Origin: Blumeriella jaapii
Lineage: Eukaryota > Ascomycota > Leotiomycetes > Helotiales > Drepanopezizaceae
Direction of reading: 5' to 3'
Length of the DNA stretch: 64,000 bases
Assembly: GCA_009599575.1 (NCBI GenBank)
Contig: VWND01000008.1
Location: forward strand, 1,364,001-1,428,000
Shown here: piece after piece, positions 46,207 to 57,267 of the stretch
How the letters are laid out: every line of letters begins with the position of its first letter
Position numbering within the stretch: position 1 is the first letter of the stretch
Notes under the pieces: generated by a model
Told to the model about the DNA's origin: nothing
The model's input: the letters and a program-made list of their open reading frames with translations, nothing else
Databases searched by the model: none
Position numbers and translations under genes: made by a program

Positions 46207-46597
46207 ATACAGTACATACTACCCAGGGTGAGTCGGTGTTTATATAGAATTGCGTGCCTCAGAACACCATTTACTGTCCCCAATTTATCCTCGATCGCAA
46301 GTCCTGTATGCTATTACCTGACCGGATGCCTTCGTTACCCTTGACTTCATCTTCCGCGAGATGTGGAAGAGGCTTTGGTCTATTCGTCGTCGTATGTTGT
46401 CTTTCTTTTGCAGTCCACTCCCCTATCGCTAATCCCTTGCATGTGAAGCTCGGAATGTCATCGTGCTACTCACCTAGGAGGCCCCGCTGGCTGACGGGAA
46501 AACTCGGCGACTTAGGGGATAGTGCAAAGCATCTGGTTACTATAAGTCTTTTTAATCCTTCACATTTTATTCTCTGTTTCGTTAAACTGCTAGGTAC

Positions 46598-47137
46598 TTA
46601 TATAGCAGTATATAAAAGGAACACGGCCGATCGTGAAAGCATGCTTGAATGTATTATAATTTCATAATAGTCTTTGCAATATTCTTGCTTGTCGGGCGAG
46701 TAGCTCACGCACACCTCGGTATCCGTCTTAATATCCCCTGCTACGTGAACAAGGAAGTGATGACAGAGCTCCGAGTCGTCTGAAGTGAGATTGGGATAAC
46801 CCTTGACCTTGATGATCCGCGGCCCGCCAGCCGAGGAGAGGCCCGAGGGCTCTGAGTACAGTATCTCTCGACTCGCAACCCATTCGACATCGGCGATATT
46901 TCTCTTTCCTCCCGCGTGCGCGTGTGCGTGGTCGTGGTCGTGGTTGTTTTTCTCGGGATCTGGAAGATCAGCGTGCAAGGCCTTCACGCAGAAAAGCGCC
47001 ATGCATGCTGCTTCTTGACCAATGTGTCGACACATGCCGTGTTGCCAGCCACGTGCTGGACCGGACCGGACTGTACTGTACTGTACCGGCGATCTGCAGA
47101 ACCCACGGGAGGATCCTGTGATGTCGTGTGTAAACAT
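46598..47137 (-). CDS. Doubtful hypothetical protein (179 aa)
   Basis: This is an uninterrupted minus-strand frame. The middle is low-complexity (HDHDHAHAHA, from a GT-rich repeat). The C-terminal half is more protein-like, with YPNLTSDDSELCHHFLVHV and three further cysteines. It starts in a TGTAC repeat and ends about 390 bp outside the retrotransposon block. No signal peptide or known domain is recognised. It could be an exon of a spliced gene or chance. Confidence 0.2.
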   Translation of the reverse strand: MFTHDITGSSRGFCRSPVQYSTVRSGPARGWQHGMCRHIGQEAACMALFCVKALHADLPDPEKNNHDHDHAHAHAGGKRNIADVEWVASREILYSEPSGLSSAGGPRIIKVKGYPNLTSDDSELCHHFLVHVAGDIKTDTEVCVSYSPDKQEYCKDYYEIIIHSSMLSRSAVFLLYTAI

Positions 47138-47784
47138 ATGTAAATGTATCTATCTGATCACGTATAGAACTGTACTGTACCGCATGGGAGCTACCCCTGG
47201 AACGCGGTGGTGACGTGCATCGAGGATTGCTGGACCGATGGGCCCGCACGCAGCACGCAGCACGCACCATTGATGGTCATGTTGACTATTATGTAGAGGG
47301 ACCATGGGCATCCCGTATGGAATGAAAAATAAATAAATGAATGGATAAATGGATGGATGATGGATGGATGATGGATGAATAGCTACGGCTCCAAGCCATT
47401 GTTGATGTTCGGCTACGCCAATGGCCCGGGGAGCCAACGGGGGCGGTGGAGCAAGGCAGGAAAATCATGACGGAAGCCGGCAACCTTCTTCAGGGGAAAG
47501 GGGAAAAAAAAAGAAAAAAAGAAAAAGAAAAAAAAAAATAACGGCCAAAAAGAAAACAGAAATAACGGAAAATCACAGAAAAAAACCACAACAAAAGCCA
47601 GACGGGTTGCGAAAGACGAGAATCACCATCGACGGTCCGGCGTGCATCCATCCACGGCACCTGTAGGCACTGAGCTTCATCGTGCAGCCGGTCTACGGTA
47701 CGGTACTACGGGACATCGTGTGCCTGCGACCTCGACCTCCGGGCTGCTTCTCTACTTCTCCTCTCTCGATCTCTCCATCTCTCG

Positions 47785-47822
47785 CTCACCACCTCACCAC
47801 CTCACCACCTCACCACCTCACC
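47785..47822 (+). repeat. CTCACCAC octamer array in the DOCK leader
   Basis: About four and a half CTCACCAC units lie some 200 bp before the DOCK start codon, probably within the 5' UTR. Confidence 0.8.
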
Positions 47823-48025
47823 CGCTCCCAACGAACGAAATAGCACCAGCACCAGCACCAGAACCAGCCGCAAACTTCCAACCTCCAACCTCCCGAGAGA
47901 ATCACCACTTCGACTCGCACAGGACCCGCGACAGCAGCATTCCTCTCCATGACGCACCCTCCATTCCACTGAACCCAGCCGCCGCCACCCCTCGCGACCG
48001 CAACAGCAGCAGCAGCAGAGCCGCA

Positions 48026-51000
48026 ATGCCCTGGCAGCCTCTCCCACGCATCGCCTTCGCCGTCGCAACCTACCCCTTCGCCGCGCAAAACCCGGCCGAC
48101 CTGCCCCTCGAGCTGGGCGACGAGCTGTACATCATCGAGCAGGGCGGCGCCCATGGCGACTGGTTCCGCGGCTACCTCGTCGCCCCCCCGAGCCTGCTGG
48201 CGGGCCTGACCAGCACCAAGGGCCAGACGCTCGAGGCCCGCGTCTTCTCGGGCATCTTCCCGCGCAGCTGCGTCGAGGTGCGGGAGGTCCTGGGCGAGGA
48301 TGAGGAGAGCGTGCAGGGGGAGGACGAGGAGGAGGAGGGGGAGGGAGAGGTAGAAGGAGAAGAAGGAGAAGAAGGAGAAGAACAAGAAGAAGAAGAAGAA
48401 GAAGCGGGGGAGGAGGAGGAGGAGAAGGAGGACAAAGAGGAGAACCCCGTGGCCATGGCGGAGGAAAAGGGGAGGCCGGCAGCAAACGGGCTGGGCAGTG
48501 GGGATGAGAGGAGTGCCACGGCGAGCCCGATGAGCATCAAGCTGCCGCCGAGGCGGGAACTGGTCAAGGGCATCACCAATGGCAAGCAAGATCGGGGGAA
48601 GAGCAAGAGGAAGACGAAGCGCCTCAACAATGGCGAGCCGCTCGCGCTGGCCGTGCCGCGCAACCCCGACGAGCCGAAACCGCAAGCCCCCGTGCCGATG
48701 CTGAAGATTGGCGACGAGACCCCGACCTCGACCTCCGAACCGCTGGTGGACGAGATCGCGTCCTGTCTGCGCGAATGGCACTCGACCAAGCTGCACGAGC
48801 TGCTGCTGGCCAGGCAGTACCCGCTCCTGGACAGGATGTCGGCCCTGGTGCAGAGTCTCGATCTGTCGCGGCGGCAGTTCTTGCATCAAGTGCTCACGAC
48901 GCAGGAACTCGGCGCGCTGCGCGAGAAGACGGTGTGGGATCTGGTGCGGGGCAACAAGGTGTTCAATGGGGAGGTCATCGTCCGCGATCCGGAGGCCCGG
49001 GGCAGAGTCCTCACGGGCAGCGATTCGGCGATCGATGTCACCAAGTTGCAGTCCATGATGAGCCTGCTGGAGGAGCGACCACAGCCCCCCGCGAGCGAGA
49101 CGCTCACGCTGCACCACCTGCGGCTCGGGGTCCGCACGTTCGTCGGCGCGAGCACCGAGTCGACGACGCTGGTGTTCTACCTGGCCTCGAGAGCGCCCGG
49201 ACAAGCGGCGGTCGCGTTGAGTGAGAGCTACATCGTCGACGTGCCGCCCAGTGGAGCCATGACGAGTCTGGCCAAGACAGGCCAGATGCGAACCCTCTTC
49301 GCGGACCTCGCGGCCTCGGACGTGGGCGACGTTCCCGCCGCGGAGAACGAGCTCTATCTCGTGGTCAAGGTTCAGTCCACGCAGCAAGTGCTCGGCGGAA
49401 AGCCGGTCTCGCGAGGCATCAGCGGCTCGCAGGAGGGCGTGTCAGCCAGGAGCGGAGACAATCCGACATCGAGCGTCGGGAGCAAAGCCGGGCGACGGAG
49501 CCTCATGTGGGGGGGCCCGAAGTCGAAGAGAGATGTCGTCTCGCGCACGCACCGCTGACCTCGAAGCTCGATTCGCTCGCCGAGGGCGAAGAGAGCCGGG
49601 ATCATGGGCCGCCCCGGACCGCCGACTCGACCGCACCCTCTCCGGACCGCACGCCTGGGTCGGTGAGCCGCATGGTGAAGCGGACGATGGGAGTGGGCGC
49701 TATCAAGATCAACTCGATCATGAAGCAGGATGAGGAGATCGAGCAGGTGATGACGATCTGGGCTCCGGCCACGGGCTTCAGCCAGGACCAGGAAACCGGA
49801 GATGGATGGGAGGAGGTCATCAAGGACATGATGCCGAGCAAGACCGGCCACTATGCGAAGTCCAGGAAGGCGGAGCGCTTACAAGTCCAGCTGAAGTCGT
49901 TTCAGAGCGCAGACGCCGACGTGCTGATCAAGGAGACGCCGACGCTGCTGTCGGGCATCCACAAGACGGCCAAGATGGGATTCTCTGGCGCGCCTACGAA
50001 AGCCAGATCCGACATCTATGTCACGGTCAACGAGGCATTCCTGCCGCGACAGGCTCTCATCTCGCGCGCCGTTGGCGGTGCCCAGCCGCTCGCATCCGGC
50101 ATCGCTGGCTCGAGTCTGCAGGTCAGCCTGGAAGTGTGTCGAGCGAATGGTGAACGGCTCGAGAACTGCATCTTCCCATCCTCGAACGCCGGATCGGGAT
50201 GCTCGACCTGGCAGTCCACGGTGAGCGAGAAGGGCGACGGCTGGTATCAGACGTTGCGGCTGGCCATTCCTCCTGCTGATGTCCCCGGCTGCCATCTCAA
50301 CATCACGTTGTCGGATGCCCCCAGTCCGGCCTTTGCCATGTGCCACTTGCCGCTCTGGGACCAGTCGGCGTTCTTGAGAGACGGCCACCATTCGCTTCTG
50401 CTCTATCGATACGACGAGCACACCAACACGGCGAAGGGAGATGGCGAAGGCAAGACTGGATATCTGAACACCCCCTGGAACGCCAGGGGGAAGGATGATG
50501 TGAGCAAAGATGAGGCCGTCACCGGTCCGGTTGCGGTCTTGAGGCTTCAGACATATCTTTGCAGCACCCGCTTCTCGCAAGACAAGGTCCTCTTGGGGGT
50601 GCTGAAGTGGAAGGAGCAGCCGCCGGCAGACATGCAAGAGCTTCTCAAGCACCTGGTCTTTGTCCCTGAGATTGAGATTGTCAAGTTGCTGAGCGATGTC
50701 TTCGATGCCATCTTCGGCATCCTGGTCGAATACACTGGAAACGACGATTACGAGGACCTGATCTTCGGCGCGTTGGTCACGGTGCTGGGAATTGTGCACG
50801 ATCGGAGATTCAACCTCGGTCCCCTCGTCGACCAGTACGCCGAGGCCAGGTTCAACTATCCTTTCGTGACGCCTTGTCTCGTCCGATCCTTTATCAGATT
50901 GTTGCAGAACCCGGCGGATCCGGATACCTCGAGGAAGCTTCGAGCGACTTTCAAGGTCGTCCGACACATCCTCAAGTTCATCAGCCACGGACGTGGCCAG

Positions 51001-54000
51001 CAAAAAGCGAAGGAAGCTGGCATTGGCATCACGAGTACCTCGCCCGGATTCGCGCGTCACATCCGGAGTATTTTCAAAGCGCTCGACGGGCTGATGCGAA
51101 GCAATGCTCCCATCTTAGTGGGGAGCCAAACGCTCGCTGTCCAGCACTTCCATACCTGGCTCCCCGAGCTTTCCGGTCTGATGACTGTCGAGGAGATCCT
51201 GCACATTGCCATCGACTTTATGGACTCTTGTTGTCTGGTCAAGGGGAAGCTGGTGCTGTACAAACTGGTGTTGATCATCAACTATTCCAAGCTCGAACTG
51301 TTTGCGGCGCCGGAGCAACGGAAGGCACTCGGCGCCAACACTGCCAGGTGGATTGCTCCGCATTGGGGCAAGACGGATGAAGTGACCGATCAATGGATCG
51401 AGCAGATCCGACTGTGCTGTTCGATCATCTCGACACAGATCCATCATCTCGGTCCGGAGATCCCGAGCCATGTTCCCAAGATCGTCGACTCGTACCTGTC
51501 GCTTCGGGAAACGCCCAAGTCGGAGAAGAAGCGCCTTTCACTCCTCTTCCCAACCACGTACCCCTTCCCGGCCAAGCCGACCGCAGGAGTAGCCAAGTTC
51601 GCCGAAGTGCTCATTGAGCTGTCGGCTACTCTTGCTGCGATCTCCAATTTGCCCGCCGGGATGCAACTGGATCTCGCGGGCAAGGAGACGGCGATGCTCA
51701 TTGAAGACATTCTGAACATGCATCTGAGCATCCTTGATTTCGAGGCCTTTCCGTCGGATTGGCTCAGCGTCCACATCTACCACCACAAATCGACGATGAA
51801 GACATTAGAGTACGTTTCTGGGATCCTGCTAGAGTCGTTTCTGCCCTCTCCCGATGATGCTGAGAATTACAACACCGGGTTGTGGAAAGCGTTCTTCACG
51901 GTTCTGCTGAAGCTCGTTGGTAGCGACGCTCTCGCCCTTGAGACTTTCCCTGAACAAAAACGCCGAGCCGTCTGGAAGATTGCAGGCGATGTCCGAGAGC
52001 ATGGCGCCGAGTTGCTGAGACGGAGCTGGGAGGCTATTGGGTGGGAGACGACGCCCGAAGAACGAGAACAGTATGGCTTGGCAAAGATGGGTGGGTACCA
52101 AGTTCAATACGTACCTGCCCTTGTGGGCCCCATAGTTGAGCTTTGCCTGAGCGTCCATGAAGGGCTTCGACGAGTCGCCGTCGAGGTTTTGCAAACGATG
52201 ATTGTCGGTGAATGGACTCTGAGTGAGGATCTCTCCATCATCCAAACTGAGATGATAGACCGTTTGGACCACTTGTTCAAATCAAAGGACTTGACGGAGA
52301 GTCTCCTCCAGAAACTCTTCATCAATGAGCTATTCGGGCTCTTTGGATCTCTGAGCCATGCTGAAGATGATCCTCTCTATCTTGCTGTCCGCGACCTGAT
52401 TGCGACGATTGATGAGTTCCTGGACCTTCTGGTGGCGGTTCGCGGCACGGACGTCGCGGGCGAGGCATCGCATATGATCCATCGACTACGCCTGATGGAG
52501 TTCTTACGGGACATGCAAAAAGAAGAAATCTTCATCCGATATGTCCATCAGCTTGCCCAGCTTCAAGCAGATGCCAGAAATCCTACGGAAGCAGGTCTTG
52601 CGCTCCGTCTCCACGCCGATCTCTACAACTGGAACCCTACCAACATCGTCGGACCACTTGTGGACCCTGCGTTCCCCTCTCAATCGGAGTTTGAACGCAA
52701 AGAGCGCATCTATTTCGAGATCATCAAGTACTTCGAGGAGGGAGAGGCCTGGAGTTGTGCCCTGTCTCTTTACCAGGAGCTGCAGATGCAGTACCAGGAA
52801 AACGTCTTCGACTTTCCCAAGCTAGCTCGCACTCAACGCGCCATGGCGACGATCTACGAGACGATTGCAAAGAGCGATAAGTTGGTCCCCAAGTACTTCC
52901 GTGTTACCTATCGTGGCATGGGATTTCCGCCAAGTCTGCGGGACAAGGAATTTGTGTTCGAAGGCTCACCGACCGAGAGAATGTCTGCATTCACGGACCG
53001 AATGCAAGAGCAACACCCTGCGGCGCAGATTGTCACAACTGGCGATGTGGAAGATGTTGAAGGCCAGTTCCTGCAGATTTCTGCTCTGACACCAAATCGC
53101 GATCTCGATCATCACGTCTACCAGCGTGCGCGGGTGCCACAAGTAGTACGCGACTACCTGATTTCCGCCAACCCTCAAGTGTTTTCGATCACTAGCAAGC
53201 GAAGTACTACAGGTCCTGTACAACAACATTCTGCAGAGAAGATTATGTACAGGACTGCTGAACCATTCCCAACAATTCTCCGCCGCAGCGAGATTATCGC
53301 TATCGATCGTATCACGCTCAACGCTGTCCAAACGGCTGTCGAACGCATTATTCGCAAAACGTCCGAAATGTCCGTGGTCGAAAAGCGACTAATAGAAGGC
53401 GAAGAAGACATGGCCCCACTGCTCATCGATGCTCTCGAAATCTCTGTCAACCCGAGCTCGGAAACCAGCGTAGCCCGCTACCGCGACCTCCTCCCCTTCG
53501 CCGAAGATGAAGACGGCGAACCACAAGAAGTCGAACTTACCCCCCTCGAGCACGCGCTTAGAATCGCGCTCATCGACCACGCGGTCATGATCCGTCGCTG
53601 CCTCACTATGCTCTCAAAAACCACTTCCGTCGGGTCCACTGAGCAGGATACCGTATCGCAGAGTAAGAGACACTCATACTGTCCCCATCCCAGCCTCGTG
53701 CCCCTCGTAGCTAAAGCACGCTTAGATTTCGAAGCCACCTTTGCTTCTGAACTGGCATCCTTTGCGTTCCCGAGAAAAGCCAAATCCCCCTCTCCCACAC
53801 CTACCTGGGACATGGCCAGCCCGGTTCTCAGCGATGGGAATTCCAGGCAAGAGTCCAGCCGTTTCCTGAACAGCAATACCAACGGCACGCTCGCGACGAT
53901 CGACAGCAGTATTCTCAACACACCTGGTCCGCCAGCTGGGCGGAACCGGCTCAGCTGGTTGAAACGAAATGAGCCTCCCTCACCTGCCATTCCCGCCCCG

Positions 54001-54504
54001 GAAATGGCCCTCCCGTCACCACCCGCGACGTTGAACGGCCATCCCCCGAACGGCGTTGCGAAGAAGGATCTCCCATCGACCTCGCGCAATCAAACCCACT
54101 CCAATGACTCCTCTTCCGAGCGCTCACGATCGAAGTCACAGCCGGGTTCGAACAAAACCGAAAACCGGCGCTCCTTCTTCGGCAACACGGCCGGCCTCGC
54201 GTCGATCGGCCGCAATCGCGGACGCGGGCTCGGCCTCGAGGAGAAAGAGGACGACGGCGAATGGGTCACGCAGAGCGACCTCGCGAGCGCGGCCGCTTCT
54301 CTCGTGAGAAGGAGCAGCAGCAGCCAGCGGCCGCCGACGAGCAAGAGCGGAGGCGGGCTCAGTGGGATGGGTAGGAGCCTGAGCAGCCGGGACAGCAGCG
54401 TGGGGAGTAAGGTGGGGAGTGTGCGGAAGAGGCTGAGTCGTTTGACGCTGGGCAAGAAGAGCAGTAAGGCGAATGGGCTTGTGGGGAGCGTCGCGGAGGA
54501 ATAG
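48026..54504 (+). CDS. DOCK-family Rho/Rac guanine-nucleotide exchange factor (with one frame break)
   Basis: DOCK proteins activate Rac/Cdc42-type GTPases and act in polarity, actin control and, in fungi (yeast Dck1), mitophagy and stress signalling. The start MPWQPLPRIAFAVATYPF opens an SH3 domain (to about residue 90). A long Glu-rich tract follows (about 92-140). The C2-like DHR-1 domain spans about 50000-50540 (SDIYVTVNEAFLPR). Armadillo-like helices come next, then the catalytic DHR-2 domain at about 52500-53560 (ERIYFEIIKYFEEGEAWSCA, then LVPKYFRVTYRGMGFP). The tail is Ser/Pro-rich. It would be about 2,160 aa. The first frame stops at 49558 and the second is open from before 49507. No GT-AG intron keeps phase here, and a G7 run lies at 49509-49515, so a sequencing indel or a real frameshift is likely. 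No other introns are seen. Confidence 0.88.
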
Positions 54505-54922
54505 CAAGGGGCGCATTTTTGGACGCGATCTCGATTCAATCCCACTTACTTGCTTCGCTGAAAGGCGGATGGATGGATGGTTGAACAGCGTTGGAGAGAA
54601 ACGAACAAGAACGAGGATTGGACACGCAATCTGGAAAACACAATGTGGACCTGGGTACCTACCTGCCTACCGATTTCTCGTTGCACATACCGTTTCGTGC
54701 GCTGTATGTATCGTCTCGGCCTTTTGTTCTTTGTTTGGTTGGTGGTTCTTGTGTCTTTTGTCGGCTTGGTTTGCTTTTTGATCTTTTGAGCGCGGAGCTG
54801 GTACTGGTAGCCTTTGCCCTTTTTGTGTTTTTGTCTTGTTTCCTGTCTGCTGGATGATGGCAGCGGAACGGAATGAACTGTTTTTGAAAGGAGGGGTACA
54901 TGGGGTGGGGTAGGATGGCGTG

Positions 54923-55382
54923 CTCTCTTCTCGAGTGCTGTTTATATGTGCTGCGTTGATTCCTTCGTCCGTTTCCTCGGGTTGGTGGAAAGAAAGTAGG
55001 GGTGGGAGGTTGGAAGATGCGGACGGTGGAGGGGGGGCTCTCTTCTCGAGTGCTGTTTATATGTACTGCGTTGATCCTTTCGTCCGTTTCCTCGGGTTGG
55101 TGGAAAGAAAGTAGGGGTGGGAGGTTGGAATATGCGGACGGTGAAGGAGAGGCTTTTTTCTCGAATGCTGTTTATATGTACTGCGTTGATCCCTTCTTCC
55201 GTTTCCTCGGGTTGGTGGAAAGAAAGTAGGGGTGGGAGGTCGGAAGATGCGGACGATGGAAAGGGGGCTTTTTTCTCGTGTCCTGTTTATATGTACTGCG
55301 TTGATCCCTTCGTCCGTTTCCTCGGGTTGGTGGAAAGAAAGTAGAGGTGGGAGGTCGGAAGATGCAGACGATGGATGGGGAT
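54923..55382. repeat. Minisatellite, 4 copies of a 115-bp unit
   Basis: Units start at 54923, 55038, 55153 and 55268, exactly 115 bp apart. The unit includes CTCTCTTCTCGAGTGCTG, TTTATATGT, a CCTCGGGTTGGTGGAAAG core and a purine-rich end. Copies differ by a few substitutions. Because 115 is not a multiple of 3, the frame changes each copy, so it does not encode a repeat protein. Confidence 0.95.
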
Positions 55383-55754
55383 GGGGATAGGGATGGGGGC
55401 ATGAGGGGCGGAGGGAATAGAGCGAAGTGTATATAACTCTTGATCGGAGGGGAGTGAAACGAAAGGGGATTCAGAAAGAGAAAAAGATGTCTGACAGGGC
55501 TCGATCAGAGTCTCAAGGTTTGTCGTCCCGTCCCAAATATAAGTGCATCTCCCCGCGTATCGGCTGTAGCTTTCCTACCTCCTAGGTATCTTTCATGAAA
55601 GGCCCCTTTCTACGTAATATTGCAATTAATCATCTTCCATCGCTCAGAGTTTGGGAAAGAAGATATCGGTGCTTCAACAACGAGGAAAAACCTTGGGGGA
55701 CCAACTTTTTGAGCCTGCTATTAATTATAATAACCTTTTTATTATATTCTATTC

Positions 55755-55764
<10 letters not shown>

Positions 55765-55785
<21 letters not shown>

Positions 55786-55786
55786 G
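55765..55786. repeat. G22 homopolymer
   Basis: An uninterrupted run of 22 G on plus, preceded by a T run. It could form a G-quadruplex. The length may be unreliable in the assembly. Confidence 0.85.
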
Positions 55787-55879
55787 TTTCTTTTCCCTTC
55801 TTCTTCTCATTTTCTTTGACGTATCGCGCAAACCAGCCTCCTGCATGCATGTCTGTCTCTTTTTCTTTCACTTTTTTCT

Positions 55880-55928
55880 CGACTTCGACTTCGACTTCGA
55901 CTTCGACCTCGACTTCGACCTCGACTTC
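55880..55928. repeat. (GACTTC)n hexanucleotide array, about 8 units
   Basis: Eight units with two GACCTC variants. Confidence 0.9.
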
Positions 55929-56000
55929 TAGCTTGCTATGCTGTGTGGCAAATTGTTGGTTAGTGTACGATTTTTTTCTATTTTAATGGGAGAGGAGATG

Positions 56001-56046
56001 AGAGGAGAGGAGAGGAGAGGAGAGGAGAGGAGAGGAGAGGAGAGGA
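56001..56046. repeat. (AGAGG)n pentanucleotide array, about 9 units
   Basis: A near-perfect purine-only array with a strand asymmetry that could form triplex DNA. Confidence 0.9.
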
Positions 56047-57126
56047 AAGACAGTCTCACTCGATGTGTTTGATCACGCGTCGTCTGCGCTGATTCGGGAA
56101 CTTGTGTTTTTGATATCGCTGTGTTCTTTCTTGGAAGGGAGCAGGTGGGGTTGGGATAAGATGGGGGGGGGGGGGGGAGGGGGTGGATTTGATGCTTTGT
56201 TTATGCAATTCTTTCACGCTCCAATAGTGGACTGCCTCGAAGCGAAATCGACCGATCTATTACACGCTTTCCGTGCCGCAAAACGGGTCGTGCTCTTGCT
56301 GGCTTTGTCTTGCTCGTTCGATGCACACTGACAACTGGGGTAGGTGGGCTTTTTTTTTGCATCTGGTGGGGGGGGGGGGGTTGGGATGACGTCTTGGGCG
56401 TCACGACTTTCGAGGTGATTGGAAAGACGAGCATTCGGCTCGGAAAGGTGTCGGAAGTGGGGAATACGAGATTGATAGGTAGTATTTCTTATCTGGATGA
56501 CAGCGGCTGTTGTACTGTATAGTGCTTGAAAGCGACATCTCGGCGGCTTGTTTCTGATGGAAAATGAGGAGAGGAATTTGAGTTAGGTTATCTGTGTGTG
56601 GTAGTGGGAAGGCAGCCAGCCCACTGTTAACTATTGTCCGGTGGATCGATCGATGTCTTTGCTGGGGGTTGGTTTGGATAGCGTATTGTACTGAACAAAA
56701 CAGGTCTTCAATTCGGGAGTGAATAGAGCGTTATTTGAAGGATTTAAGCTTGCAATGTGATTAGCCCGGAAAGAAGCTAGCTACCTGAAATTGGCAAATG
56801 CCATCCTGCACCCTCGATCGTGGCTTGGGTCGAGCTCGAGAAAATCACAGAGCAGCGTCTCTCACGCAACACAAGAAAGGTAGGTAGGGTTCTGGTTGGC
56901 CATGCAAATATCGCTTGCCATACCGAGTAGTGGAGATCGGACATCTTCGTGCGTCCGGCTTTTTCCCAAACACCGTCTCCCAAACTTTTCAAGCCGCGAG
57001 TCACTGGTCGCGCGCAATCGGCATTTCACGTACCTCTGAGAGTACAGACGTACCCGCTTAGATAATGTACTAGGGGGCTTAGCCGAGGACGACGGCTTGG
57101 AAGAAACATCGCAAACGCGGCGGGTG

Positions 57127-57134
57127 TATATAAA
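57127..57134 (+). promoter_or_regulatory. TATA box of the FAD monooxygenase gene
   Basis: TATATAAA lies 134 bp before the first ATG, a reasonable distance for a fungal promoter with a roughly 100-nt leader. Confidence 0.5.
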
Positions 57135-57267
57135 CACCGATCAATCGCCCGTCCTCCAGAAGCAAGAGACACGAACACCAACAAGCTATCGATCGATCGA
57201 TCAATCACCATTCGTCAGACAGACCAATCTCCCTACCTGTTCGAGACTCGACCCATAAGCGAGTCAC

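Larger units (their letters stand above)
46212..48025. other. Intergenic spacer and leader of the DOCK gene
   Basis: It contains TGTAC repeats at 47071-47086 and near 47171, a GGAT/GATG array at about 47338-47378, an A-rich tract at about 47500-47545, and a CT-rich leader with the octamer array listed at 47785. Apart from the doubtful frame at 46598-47137, no gene is seen. Confidence 0.55.
54505..57267. other. Repeat-rich intergenic region
   Basis: No gene is seen in this 2.7 kb. Contents: the 115-bp minisatellite (54923-55382), a G22 run (55765-55786), a GACTTC array (55880-55928), an AGAGG array (56001-56046), a G15 run (56163-56177) and a G13 run (56368-56380). Open frames here follow the repeats and carry no domain. 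Confidence 0.6.

Noticed and set aside
47810..49387. 525-aa open frame on minus opposite the DOCK gene
   Set aside because: It is a GC-rich shadow of the DOCK coding strand, with no domain and low-complexity Leu/Phe runs opposite the Glu tract.
49879..51060. 393-aa open frame on minus
   Set aside because: It lies wholly opposite the DOCK DHR-1 region and has no recognisable fold.
54923..55382. CRISPR-like array
   Set aside because: The units are contiguous with no unique spacers, and the organism is a fungus.
55002..55402. Repeated 75-aa frames at the 115-bp minisatellite
   Set aside because: The period is not a multiple of 3, so the frames are shifted copies of non-coding repeats.
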